Shown one piece after another: positions 1 through 11,751 of a stretch of 64,000 bases of DNA; position 1 is the first letter of the stretch, and each line of letters starts with the position of its first letter. Below the pieces are notes generated by a model. The model saw only the letters and a program-made list of their open reading frames with translations, was not told where the DNA came from and ran no database searches. A program made the translations under genes and the position numbers. Source of the DNA: Neelides folsomi (taxonomy: Eukaryota; Arthropoda; Collembola; Neelipleona; Neelidae); the NCBI GenBank assembly GCA_034687125.1, contig JAQGBZ010000019.1, positions 62,001-126,000 on the forward strand, given 5' to 3'.

Positions 1-35
1 ACGACCACCACCGTCTCCAATTAGTCGACAACGAT

Positions 36-3000
36 ATGCCTCAGATGAACGGATTCGCCCCCCATAATGGACACAAGGAAGCAAACCTCGCGGAAGGGGA
101 AACTTTCCTATTCACTTCGGAATCCGTCGGAGAGGGACATCCGGGTAATTGACGAAATATTCCTAATTTATTTATATACTCCGTATCTTGAACAAATCTT
201 ACTCTAGACAAAGCTGATTAAACCATTTAATCTAGCTTCTCTTATTTATAATAAACCACTGTAATTTATGAAGGGATTCTTTTCAGAGCTAATTTATTCT
301 TGATGGTTTTTATAATTTAATTTGGTTTTTTAGATAAAATGTGCGACCAGATCAGCGATGCGATTTTGGATGCCCACTTGAGGCAGGATCCTGATGCCAA
401 AGTTGCTTGTGGTAAAAGCTAAATTTTAACCTACATTTCCTTTTCATCCTACTTTTCTCTACGGGATGGTTCCTTCTTAAAAAGGAGCGAAGGAGAAAGT
501 GGAGATGACATTTTCAATTCTTCACATTAACCTGATTTAAAGATTGAATATTGAATATTAATTAGATTTCAATTGTTCCATTGACAGAAACGGTGACAAA
601 GACAGGAATGGTGCTCATTTGTGGAGAGATCACGTCAAAGGCCAACATCGACTACCAAAAAGTAGTACGAGAAACGATCAAGCACATCGGCTACGACGAT
701 TCATCTAAAGGTTAAACCTTTATCCCTTCCGTGAGAAATCGGACGAGAGGATGATATTTGAGATATGACCAACCATGCCACTAACACCATTTGTCAGAGT
801 TGTCTCCAGCTATTCATAAAGCTTATCCCTTCAAATGGTCCAACCCATCCAGTACAGACAGATTTATATCTCTATATTTTCTATTAATGTGAATGTTTAT
901 TCGCAATTTACAAGTTGGTTAGTTCTCGCATTTGTCGACTAATCACTTGTCTAATACATGATAGACATATTTTCCATTCATACAACTCGAAGTGGACGAG
1001 GAATTAAACGGAGAAAAAACATGTTGGCAAATGATAATTAATGTAACAGCAGTTTTAATGTTACAAGTTCCGACTTCAGGGTCAGGCCATTTATCCTTAT
1101 CATCATTCAATAATAATTCTCAAATTGCCATCTCATCAGTTTCGAAATCGCTCCAGAGCCCCAATGCGAATTTAGCCATCCTCAATCCTTTTCCCCTTTT
1201 ATCTACCAGGGAATGTAGATAATCAAAACAGAGTGTGGGAATGGAAATATTGAAATTCAATATGTCCAATAATTACTAAAATTGATAAATTCTTGAGTCG
1301 AGAGTGTTTGAAAGTGATAAGGAACAAGTTATTGGTCCCATCGCTCTTCTTCGGCTCCTTTTCCATTTTGTCTCCCTTATCGTCTCATCTTATCATTATT
1401 GGTCTTACTTTATTAGTTTGGGCATTCTGGTAGTCAAAATAAATGCTCCTTATCCTCTTACTGCAACTTTTTTCTCCCTTTGTTTGAACTAGGAATATTT
1501 TTAATTCAACAGTTACTGTTTCCCATATAAAATTTCTCATTATGTATGACAATTCTTTGTCAGCTTGGCGTTGAGTGAGTTGAGTTCATCATTGGGGCAG
1601 TGGATGATTCAACAAGGGAGATTAGATTATAAATATTTATTATTAAAATAGGCCCATTGGGCAAATATACACAATACGACGCATTTAATCAAGATCATTA
1701 CAAAACACTTGTTAAAACTAAATATCAGTATAAAGGATTTTTATAGAAATTCAATTTCCTTAAACATTGCTTGTAATGTAAAATGATAAAAACATGGTGT
1801 TACAACCTTTTGTTATAACACGTTTTATTTAAACTGGGGATTTAAATGATGAAATAATGTGCAAAGGAGCAAAATATTATTTTGCATTCATTGTTAGGTA
1901 TACGTAGACGTCATTTGTTTAAACTATTCATTTCTCGATATAAAATATTTCTTTTTAATCTTATTAACAATGCCATTTATTTGTTATTTGCTGTCTGGTG
2001 TAATTCCTTTTATTTAATGAAGTTAGAACCATACGATTTTCCAACAACAGTATGCTTAAATACGATACATATAACATGGTTTAGTTAAACGGTTTAAAAT
2101 ATTATCAATAAATGGAGTGCTTTAATCATGGTTAAATGTGGTTAGAGCTTTTATTATTTTTATATTTAAAGGATAGTATGTCGGATAGTTGAAGGAAAAT
2201 ATATTTATAAAGTTAAAATCATGAAGGTGTATTTGAAAAGCATGAGATTCTTCCATGTAATTGTTTCGTAAGTTGAGCAAAGCCGTCGGGTGATCTGTTT
2301 GTTCAAATGTTTCTTTCTGTCTATTTTGCACCTGACGGCTTGCGTAAGAGGAGATTAGGGAAGGGAATTATTTGAAGAGTCAATAAGGAGAACATTGTAT
2401 TAAGTAGTATTAAGGTTATATATTAACTTGAAGGTGTGTCAATACAAAAGATCATTAATAATGTTCATATTTGTATTTTTATAAAAAATGGGAGAATAGG
2501 TGTCATTGAACATTGAACTAACTGTTCACTTCCAAGAACAACTACGCGATAAAAAATGTTCCATTCACAGTCTATTTGCCTTTTTTCTCAATGGTTATAT
2601 TTATTGCCTTCTTTGAAAGTTAAATGATGTCGTTTTTAAACTCTTCTTTTAAACGATTATTACTTATGTTGATACACATTTAACGTAACGGGAAGTTGAG
2701 AAGTTATTGACTGTTTTGGAATTTCATTTCTCATGTTTATTCTGAATCGATTAAATATAATAGGGCAATACGAAAGATAATAAATAACAATTTTCTAAGA
2801 AAAGTCCAATTTGTTGGATTTATGATGCAATGTATGCAGTTTTTTAATGGATGATTTCAATTTTAAATTATGGGGATTGAATGGTTATAACTTATACATA
2901 AATGAATTATGATTTATGTTATGATTTATTCTGTTTGAAATGATGGAGTTGGTATTAAATGAGTTAATCCACATGGATTGTTTATTTAATGAGAATCGAA

Positions 3001-5262
3001 CAATGGGCATTTTTTATTATCGAGATTAATGGAGCTTGAACCAAAGGCGGGGATTATATTTTATTTATATTTTGAAACGATTAAAATGAGAGTGGGGGTT
3101 GAAGGTTACGACTATAAGACGTGCAACTTGCTGATTGCGGTGGAGCAGCAAAGTCCGAATATTGCAGCCGGCGTCCACGTCTCCCGAGCGGAAGAAGACG
3201 TGGGTGCCGGTGATCAGGTCAAATTCCTTCCGCACTCCCCGCCTCACCCGCCTCGCATTTTAAATAGGATTCGACCACAAGACTTGCAACATCCTTATGG
3301 CCTTGGAGCAACAGAGCCCAAACATCGCGGCTGGAGTTCATGTCGATCGAGACCCAGACGACGTTGGGGCTGGAGATCAGGTTTCATTTCAACCCACTTC
3401 TTCACATCTTCGTTTTCTTCACACGCTTATATGATTCTTCATTTAGAGAACTTTAATCAAATAACACAGTTTTTTGTACATTTTTGTAAAACCATCACTT
3501 TGTGTAAATAATTAATGTAAATAGTTTTGATCAATATTATTAATAATATTGGAATTTTTGGTTTATGTTAATTATTGATTTTGAAATTTTTAATCTTTTG
3601 ACAAAATGTTGGTTTTAATTGTAGATTAAACTTTATTTTTGTAAATAGATTGTAGTTTATTTAACATTGTTGATTATATTAATATTAATTTAGATTTTTT
3701 TAATTTATCAACTTTGTTTCAATTAATGAGCTAATGTTGACTTATTTTTGTAAACACTTGTTTTTTTATATTTTTGTAATTTTTTGTCTTAATTATTTTT
3801 ACGTAGTATTTTAATCTTTGCAATAAACTCTGTAGATTTGATTAGTCACTTACCTTTAATCTACGCATGTAGAGTTGATAAAGCTCTTGAGCAATTTATT
3901 ATTAAAAAATTAATTTTGTTTATATTTTGAGTTTATTTTTTAATAATGATTTTCTTTTGCTTCTGCTTCTGCTAAAATCTTTTTAAATTCTGGTCTTTTG
4001 TTTCAACTATTTTTGCTTATAGGGTTTGATGTTCGGATATGCGACTGACGAGACGAAGGAATTTATGCCGCTCACCGTCGTCCTCGCTCATCAGCTAAAT
4101 CAAAAATTGGCAGAATTGAGAAGAGACGGAACCTTCTGGTGGGCTCGTCCAGATACAAAGACCCAGGTCGAATATCAACTTAAATATATATTTATTTGAT
4201 ATTTTAACGAATGTTTAAATAATGAATTGTTTAATTAGCTTAAAAGTGATTAAATTAACTAACTTTTTGTTTGCAGGTGACTTGTGAGTATTTGTTCGAA
4301 GGCGGTGCTTGCGTGCCGGTCCGCGTTCATTCACTTGTCGTTTCAACTCAACATTCGGAGAAGATCTCCTTGGAACAACTTCGTGCTGAAGTTATGGAGA
4401 AAATTATTTTGGCCGTCATTCCGGCTAAATACATTGACGCCAATACGATCTATCATATTAACCCATGTGGAGACTTTATTATTGGAGGACCAATGGTAAA
4501 TTACATTCAACTTTAAGAGTCATTATTATATAATCTTGTAACTCTATTTTGAACAGATTGTTAAAAGAGGCTTAAACTTATAATAATTAATATTATAATT
4601 ATTATTTTCACTGGTCATATAGGATGAATTTATTAAGTTATAATGTTTATTTAGGGCGATGCTGGTTTAACTGGGCGAAAGATCATCGTTGACACTTATG
4701 GTGGTTGGGGTGCTCACGGAGGCGGCGCTTTCTCTGGAAAAGACTTTACGAAGGTTGATCGTTCAGCAGCATACGCGGCCCGTTGGGTGGCCAAATCTCT
4801 CGTGGCGGCTGGACTTTGTCGCCGGTGCCTTGTTCAAGTCTCCTATGCAATTGGACTTCCTGAACCGCTCTCTATTACCGTCTTTGACTACGGAACAAGC
4901 TCAAAGACCCAGAGAGAACTCCTCGACATTGTCAAGAAAAACTTTGATCTTCGTCCAGGAAAAATTGTTAAGTAAGTTGGAATTACATACTTATAATTCG
5001 CATTAAATTCCAAATTTAAAAATTGACTATTATGGTACATAATTAATTAATTGGTTAATAATTTACAAATTAATAATAAAATGGACAATCAGAAGGATGT
5101 TAACTATTTAAATAATCCAATTGAAAGTATATAAAATAATTAATTAAATTTTTTTCTAGGGATTTGAGCCTTCGTAATCCCATTTACCAACAAACGAGTT
5201 CTTATGGACATTTCGGCCGCGACATGTTTTCATGGGAGAAACCAAAGAAGCTTGTCTTCTGA
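36..5262 (+). CDS. Sam-S: S-adenosylmethionine synthetase (methionine adenosyltransferase), 8 exons with a duplicated exon 4
   Basis: Makes S-adenosylmethionine from methionine and ATP in the cytosol. Coding exons: 36-144, 334-411, 588-710, 3105-3217 (4a) or 3268-3380 (4b), 4023-4166, 4277-4495, 4655-4971, 5160-5262. With one exon 4 the sum is 1206 nt, 401 residues, close to the 395 of human MAT2A. Visible motifs are [11 protein letters not shown] (exons 1-2), [17 protein letters not shown] and GYDDSSKG (exon 3), [12 protein letters not shown] and GAGDQ (exon 4), [18 protein letters not shown] (exon 5), [14 protein letters not shown] across the exon 6-7 join, and [15 protein letters not shown] with [11 protein letters not shown] (exon 7). 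The protein ends [18 protein letters not shown]. The start chosen is the first ATG in frame; no in-frame stop lies between base 1 and it, so a longer N-terminus outside the window is possible. Intron 3 (711-3104) is far longer than the others. Identification is very secure; isoform use is inferred. Confidence 0.96.
711..3104 (+). other. Long intron 3 of Sam-S, no gene seen
   Basis: This is 2.4 kb of AT-rich sequence between exon 3 and the duplicated exon 4. Short open frames here (for example 992-1222 and 1304-1492) have low-complexity composition and no family match. Its position upstream of two alternative exons makes it the natural place for splice-control elements, but I could not identify a specific one. 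Confidence 0.6.
3105..3217 (+). other. Sam-S: Sam-S alternative exon 4a
   Basis: This exon is 113 nt, entered in phase 1 and left in phase 0. It encodes [20 protein letters not shown] followed by [17 protein letters not shown]. The acceptor is TTGAAG and the donor is CAG|GTCAAA, a poor match downstream of GT. Its phase and length equal those of exon 4b, so either can join exon 3 (ending GYDDSSKG) to exon 5 (starting [11 protein letters not shown]). It covers the loop that gates the active site in the family. Confidence 0.9.
3268..3380 (+). other. Sam-S: Sam-S alternative exon 4b
   Basis: This second copy is exactly 113 nt with the same phases. It encodes [20 protein letters not shown] followed by [17 protein letters not shown]. 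The acceptor is TTTTAAATAG and the donor is CAG|GTTTCA. It starts only 50 nt after exon 4a ends. Including both copies (226 nt) or neither would shift the frame, so one copy per transcript is expected. Confidence 0.92.
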
Positions 5263-6951
5263 TCCGCACCAAAACCATATTTTACAAAGTGCATTGGGTA
5301 TAAAGGGAAAGTAATGGAGTATCTGTTATTATTATTATTATTATTATTATTGACAAAATGTTATTCGCTTAGTTGGAATTCGCATCAGGTGGATTTCCTT
5401 CGGATTTGTTCTAGAAACTTGCTTTATCCCAAATTATTTTACCTAAATCTTCCCCTCACTTATAGCTAAAACATGTTGAATTTTCGGATTGCGACCGCAC
5501 ATATAAATCCAACTTTTATTGCCTAACTATTTATTAATATTACTAATGGATAACAATTTTAATGACACAGGATTTAATTATTAAACGTTGAATATAATCA
5601 TTAAGTAATTGAAACGTTTTTGTTATATATGTAGCAATACTAAATAATCTTATATAAAAAATAAACGAAGAACTTTAACTGTGCCGGAGTTAAAAATGCG
5701 TGGTTTGGTTAGGCTTAACCTAAAATCACATTGTCGCATGGCGTGTGTGCTAAGTTTAAAAATGTCTAAAATATTGCTAATTATCTAATTTAGTAATTAT
5801 TACTTACAAGATACTTTTTTTTAGAAAATTGCACCAACTTGGTTTCACCCTAAAACAAAATCTTAACTAAAATATTTTCACTTCAACTTAATATATATTT
5901 AGAGAGGAATATTTAATAATAAATGGACGGTTGGGACATTTGTGGAACATTTTTTATTTCATATGGCAAAAGTTGAAAAATGCTTTTACTAATTGAAAAT
6001 ATTTTATAAAATAATGGAATTAATCTAAATAATTTAATAATACGATTAATATTGAGATTGTGCGAGTGTTAAAATAGTTAGGTCATTTTTTTCATTTCCT
6101 TGTTAAATCATTTCATCTTATCTTTCCAAGAGACGACGAGCTGCCATTTGTAAAGTTAAATAAATTTAATTTTGTAGTATTATTTTAAATGGAAAATAAT
6201 GTTCCTTTTGCGAATCAGAAAAAAAGTTACCAATCGTTTATTGGGTAAATTTTAATTTACTTTAAAAATTAAACCTCTTTCTAATATCGAAAACCGAAGG
6301 TTAATTTTGGGATTGTGAGCTGGAAATATAATGAAAGTACTGACACTGTGAGTGTAATTTTAAGAATAAATTCTTGAGTATGGAGATTTTAACTTTAATG
6401 GAAATAAAGTTAAAACAGGTGAGCTCAAATTATATAGAAAATCTTATGGCTCTTGAGTGCTAAAACATTTAGCAGATATATTACCTAATTACCTCTTATT
6501 AAGATACGAATAAAATGTTAGATATAAGTATGCCCAATAAAACGGAGATGGAATTTGCTGACAAGAGTGAATGATTTTTATTTTCATCTTTTTCACAGCA
6601 TTAAGGAAATTCCTTACAAAAGTCAAAATTTTATAATTTTTTATTAAATCAAACAATTGCTTTAAATAAAATATTGTGATATAATCTTAATCTTAATCAT
6701 TTAGGTTCAATCTTAATCATCATCTTGCTTTTAACACTGTATATAATGAATTGATAATAATTTCAACTAATGTTTAATAGTTATTAATTATCTGAATTAC
6801 ATTAATCTACTAACTACTAATATTAGAAGAAGGATCATTAAAACTTGTCAAGATTAAAAGGAAGAATTTAACTGTTTGTATTGGTTAATAATAATTATAT
6901 AAAAGGAATTTATGTTTATCATTGAGAAACGGTAGATAAATTAAATTGTAA
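5263..6951. other. Sam-S 3' UTR and intergenic DNA
   Basis: No coding signal was seen. AATAAA occurs on the plus strand near 5660 (AAAAAATAAACG), a plausible distal polyadenylation signal for Sam-S. Minus-strand AATAAA near 6641 is a candidate for mago. The rest is AT-rich, with short repeats such as the AATCTTAATC motifs around 6680-6722. Confidence 0.5.
5326..5351. repeat. (TTA)n microsatellite in the Sam-S 3' region
   Basis: About eight to nine TTA units begin some 65 nt after the Sam-S stop codon, probably inside the 3' UTR. Confidence 0.9.
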
Positions 6952-7523
6952 TTAGATTGGCTTTATTTTGAAATGAAGGGCGATGAGGGAGAAGACGAGA
7001 CATTTCAAATCTTGGACCAGATAGTAAAAACACCGAAGTCCTTCTGGATCCTTTGAGTTGCTCACGTCGACCAATGACCCGATCTTGGAAGTGGTAAATG
7101 AAATGTGCTCTTCACCATTGACGATTTCAAGTTCTTGTCGTCCAACTCGGTCAGGCACCGGCCATGACGAATCATCTTCCTATAACATTTAATTATACAT
7201 TTTTATTAAATAAAAATAAACCTAACTTAATGTACAACTTATGCAATTAACATTTAAATGTAAGTTTAATTTATTCTTTAGTTCATAAGCTTTGAATTAG
7301 GATTGACCTTCATAATGTCTGAATCTTCAACAATTCGCCTCAATTCATCGAGGACCGCCAAGGAGACGTATGACTCCTTCCGGATCATCGTGTCGTTCTT
7401 GTAATTGGAATTATTGGCGTACCGGAGTTTGCCATCGGGTCGGAACTCAAACTCGAGGAACTCGTGACCGAACTTCCCCTTGTGTCCGACGTAATACCGG
7501 AGGTAAAAATCTTTGTCCGCCAT
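6952..7523 (-). CDS. mago: Mago nashi, exon junction complex subunit
   Basis: Mago binds Y14/RBM8A in the exon junction complex and acts in mRNA localisation, splicing and nonsense-mediated decay. Two coding exons, 7308-7523 and 6952-7179 (complement), give 147 residues against 146 for human MAGOH. Exon 1 starts [20 protein letters not shown] and runs through [18 protein letters not shown] to SDIMK. Exon 2 starts [20 protein letters not shown] and ends [15 protein letters not shown], the family's nearly invariant C-terminus. The first exon ends AAG|GTCAAT. Reading through the donor adds only VNPNSKLMN and a stop. An upstream in-frame ATG ([10 protein letters not shown] before MADKDF) is rejected because TTTTTGCAG at 7532-7540 is a strong minus-strand acceptor that cuts it off. 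The gene is head to head with the RABEPK-like gene. Confidence 0.97.
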
Positions 7524-7531
7524 CCTCGACT

Positions 7532-7703
7532 CTGCAAAAACCATTTGAGCCACTCAATTAATCAAATTTCAATTAAAAACCTCCAGCGGTTCGGTCGTTC
7601 GGCGATTTTTTAAAATTATATTATATTTGAGTATAACAAAATAACAATTATGATCCATTATGATTAATAATACTATTCAATTAAATCCTAAGCTTAACTT
7701 ACG
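7532..7703 (-). other. mago: 5' UTR intron and first non-coding exon boundary of mago (inferred)
   Basis: A minus-strand donor GTAAGTT (GT at 7701-7702) and the acceptor TTTTTGCAG (AG at 7532-7533) frame an intron 8 nt upstream of the ATG. A leader exon would therefore end at 7703 and begin somewhere in the GC-richer stretch 7780-7910. The start of transcription was not located. Confidence 0.55.
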
Positions 7704-7779
7704 TGTTTAGAGATAACGGTGGTTAAACTTTAAAGTTGTTTAAGAAGCTAATTGAGTGATTAAACTTAATTTAATCGTC

Positions 7780-8270
7780 AAGACTGGACGTCGAAATTCC
7801 GGCTCCTTTTTGGCTTCGTGTTTGGTCGACTCGTAGTTTAGCTTCGACCACCAGATGCTTCTTCTCGGCAATTTTCCTTCCTCGGCTCGACCTCATGCAT
7901 GCTGCACATGTAAACATTTAAGCCGAATGAAATCAAAAACTTATAGTTTAATTGAAATTAAATATATTTAAGCATTCATTTTATTCAATTTACAATGCCT
8001 CTTCATTTTAATTTTAATTGAGAAGTTGAGTAACCATGGTAATATGACGTTAAATTATGTAATCAACGACCAATGATCTCATTGTGGGCTAAATTGAATT
8101 GTGTAGGGGAACTGGAGAAAAGTTGCGGGAGGACTTCGAAGATCCTCAAGTGAAAAGAGCCGGACAACCGCGGAAGTTCCTCAACCCGCCTCTCGAATTT
8201 GGTAAACTTCCCATTAATACCCGAAGAGAACCCAAAATTCAACATCGACAATAAGCAGATAAGGGAGGAA
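7780..8270. promoter_or_regulatory. Shared promoter region between mago (-) and the RABEPK-like gene (+)
   Basis: The two genes diverge here. GC-richer blocks at about 7780-7910 and 8090-8271 look like their leader exons, separated by AT-rich sequence. No TATA box was recognised. A plus-strand donor AAT|GTAAGT lies at 8271/8272, and an acceptor TTTTGTTAG lies 17 nt before the kelch-gene ATG, supporting a non-coding first exon ending at 8271. Confidence 0.45.
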
Positions 8271-8569
8271 TGTAAGTTACTGAAATCATTATTTAATCAC
8301 ATTATTTCCACGTGGGATGGCTACACTTTACCTTTTCATTTCCAATATTCCAATTCTTAGAACAATGTCAACAAAACAACATTTCTTTAGTTAATGACTT
8401 CTTGGTAAAACTATTAGCAAATACAAATTGTTAAACGAAAGGCAATCTAATGTTAATTTTGTTATATAATTAAAATTTAATTTGAAATGTGAATTTAGTT
8501 ATATGTAATTTGTTTTATGAGAATCTTATATTAACATTTGTCCATTTTGTTAGATAAATTAGAGAGAAA

Positions 8570-9941
8570 ATGGCTAGCGACGGTTTGATTGATGTGGAAA
8601 CTGGCGGATCCTCCGGAATGATCCCAAGTTTTATTGTTGACGAATCTCAGATGTTCAATTTGGACCGTTTGCTCCTCACTCCAGGGACTTGGCAAACTTT
8701 TCTGTTGACCGAAGGAGGTGAAGATGGACGGCTCAATGCCCGTGTTGGCCACTCAATTGTCAACCACCGAAAGAGTCAAAGGCTTTTCCTCATCGGGGGA
8801 GGGAACCAAGAAGGTGACAAGTCTGAGGTTTGGGCCCTTGACTATTCCGGTGGAACGTTGAAGGGAGCTCTTCACCCAGCTTCTGGGTCATTCGGAGGTC
8901 GATACGAATTTGCCTGTGCGAGCAACCCTTCAGCTGACCATATTTGGATCTTTGGAGGTGCGGATTTCTCTGCTCCGAAAAACGACGTTTTGCTCTTTGA
9001 CCTCGCTGCAGAAGGTGGAACAGTTACGACAAAGTTTAGCGGAGAACATGTGAAGACAATCGGTGGAGATGTTCCTTTTCCCCGAACACAAGGAGGAAAT
9101 ACAACTTTCATTCGTAATGCCTAATTATTAACTAAAGCTTTATTTTTGAGTCAATTTAACCTAGTTGAATTTTTTGGCAGGTGTTGATGGGAAAGAATGC
9201 TTGGCGATTTACTGTGGCGGGATGAAAGGAGAACGTGCAGTTCCTGATGGATCTCTTTACCTTTTTGACACCAAGGCAGGAGAATGGGAGAAAGTGAAGG
9301 TTTCGAGTGACACACCTCATATTATGCAGGGTCATACCATGATCTCGATTGGCTCAAAGGTTCAGATAATTAACAAATTAGAATTATTCAAAATCACAAG
9401 AACCTTCATAACCTAATTAAGCGTTTTTAAAAAATGAATAGATTTATTTGTTCGGTGGGATGGAAGATATGGTTCTTTTCGATAGTCTTTACATGATTGA
9501 CTTGGCACTTGATGACAAAAAATGGATCAAACTCGACAATGAAATTCGGAGTTCCGTTCGCCCATCTCCACGAGCAGCTCATGGAGCAATTCGCCGTGGG
9601 AACGAATTCATCATTTTCGGTGGACTTGGACCAGAAGGAGCTCTCAATGATACTTGGGTTTTTAGTCCCGGTAAACATTATGACAATCACCAATTAAATT
9701 GGCTCTTATTTTAGTTTTCATTGTAATATTTATAAATGTCATTTTACTAATTAGTAAATTTTATTGAATAGAAACTCTCGAATGGCGCGAAATGTTTTTC
9801 GAAGGCCCCAGTCCAAGTCCAAGACTCGACTTCGCCATCGGCATGACCACACTGGAGACGCGTGACGTAATAATTCTCCACGGAGGGATGAACACTGAAG
9901 GGACGTTGTTCGATGACTTTTGGTTTCTTCCGCTCGTTTAA
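8570..9941 (+). CDS. Kelch-repeat protein, RABEPK-like (Rab9 effector p40 family)
   Basis: RABEPK is a six-kelch beta-propeller linked to Rab9 and endosome-to-Golgi transport. Four coding exons, 8570-9113, 9181-9359, 9442-9670 and 9772-9941, give 373 residues; human RABEPK is 372. Each repeat shows the kelch pattern of a hydrophobic run, paired glycines and a later W or aromatic: RLFLIGGGNQ, HIWIFGGADF, AIYCGGMKGE, IYLFGGMEDM, FIIFGGLGPEG and VIILHGGMN, with repeat starts such as SPRAAHGAIRRGN and SPRLDFAIG. The first exon opens with about 57 residues before the propeller. Splice phases all agree. The length match and repeat count favour RABEPK, but kelch proteins resemble one another, so the Rab9 role is inference. 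Confidence 0.85.
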
Positions 9942-11751
9942 AAGAATTGATAAAAAGCCAAGGTGCTCAAAGGTTTCGGACCACAGTTCATTCTAATTAT
10001 TATGTAGAAAACCTAATTTTATCTTCTTCCTACACTTTTACCTTTTGAAACAAACCTTCCTTTTAATTGCAATAAGACATTGTTATACGTATTGATATTT
10101 AAGGATTAAAAACTCATTTATGAAGGTTTTAACCATGCTGAGCTTTCGAGACCCCGAGTCTCTCAAACATGTCTGAAACTAAAATGAATTTATTTTATTC
10201 TGATTAAATCTGATACTATTATGAAGTCATATGTTACATAATATGAAGATCGCCAATGCGAAAATGCCAATTTATATTTTTATATTGTAAATATCACTCT
10301 TTAAGCAAATAAGCTTTATCGTCAAAATACAATCAAATTGCAAATAATCTATCATCTTTATTAGAGCTAAATTAAATTAGCAATTACCTTTAATTATTTA
10401 ATTTTTGTTTAAAAAGTTAACTTGACTTCACAGGTAATGTTAATTGATTGAAATCTCTATATAATTAGTAGATCAAAGTCAATTCTAATAATCAAATGAT
10501 TAGCTAATTCATGAAACTACATTTTAATTATTATTATTATAATACATACAATACTTAATAAATATTTTAATAAAATGATTCATATTAATCAGAAGATGGG
10601 ATTGTAGATTGTATGCTTATATAAGTAAATGGAAAATAAATTGTTTTTTACACAACGTTTTTTTGTTTATTGACTCAAGAAATCTCCTGTGATGAAGTTG
10701 CTCTTCTAGTTGTAATTTATTTTAAATGCACTTTAGCTCGATTGACTTTTGAATCTTTCTCCATTATGTTAACAACACATAGTTTTATAATAATCTATTA
10801 AAATAACTATAACACATTAAACCTTTTAAGTAACTGTAATTAGCATCACTTTTATGTAAATATGTTTTGTTTAAGACAAGGCAATCTACTTTTAAAAGCA
10901 CGTTGAGGGAAATTACAGAATCACCAGGATCCGTTCATCCATTCTCAAATTAAAGTACAAGTAGATTCATCAAATATTTAAACTAAATAACCTCCTGGTT
11001 TTTCCAACCACTCTTAAAGACTTTAACCTGTAATTCTAAAATAATAAGAAAAATTAAAAGCATTTTTAGCATTTGAAAAAAATAATCCAAGTATAGAATT
11101 TTTTAAAGCTGAAGACTTTGAGTTTTAAATAACTAAATTCACACATGGAATTTATTCCTAATCAATTTTGTATGATAAGCACAACTCAAAATACAACTCA
11201 ATTGTAAGATCCTAAAATTCCCTAAAGCTTAATTGCCATTAATTAACTTCATTCAGATTTAATTGCATTTTGGGATAACTGCATTTGAAATTAAGTTTGC
11301 ACAAAGATTGAATTTTAACAACAATTCACACACCTCTAATAGTTTAATTAACTATTTCACAGTTTGCATATATTTTTACTTACACTATTGAACAACACGC
11401 ATTTTCTTGAGTAGAGATGCATTAAAGAGAGAAGCTGCAAAGATACAATAATTAATTTCTTTTTGATCCTCACTAATATGAACATTTAACGATTTTTAAT
11501 AAACTGTTAAAAATTAAAATACAAATTGTCTGAACCTCTGAACAACTTTGCCTTTGGAGAATTTTTGGCTTGGTTAAAATTAGAGAGAAAATGTTTTCAT
11601 TCCAAAAGTTAAAGATTTACTTTGAGCTAATTTGATATATTGAACTAATTTTTAAATTTAAAGACTTGGAGAAATAAACTGAAGAGATTTGAGGACGGCT
11701 GAACACTACCAAGGTACTCTGAACGGTTTTGAAAGGTTTTTTATGTAAAGT
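9942..11751. other. Intergenic, tail to tail
   Basis: This is about 1.8 kb of AT-rich sequence between the 3' ends of the kelch gene (+) and the Ly6 gene (-). I saw no coding exon, RNA gene or clear repeat. Confidence 0.6.

Noticed and set aside
3029..3511. 160-codon open frame running through both Sam-S exon 4 copies and the introns around them
   Set aside because: The enzyme sequence appears only in the two 113-nt blocks, which are in different frames; the rest is intron read-through.
7524..7553. Upstream ATG for mago giving [10 protein letters not shown] before MADKDF
   Set aside because: A strong minus-strand acceptor (TTTTTGCAG) lies between it and the conserved start, so it is probably intronic.
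8872..9111. Minus-strand open frame of 79 codons inside the kelch gene
   Set aside because: It is antisense to exon 1 of a secure gene and has no family features.
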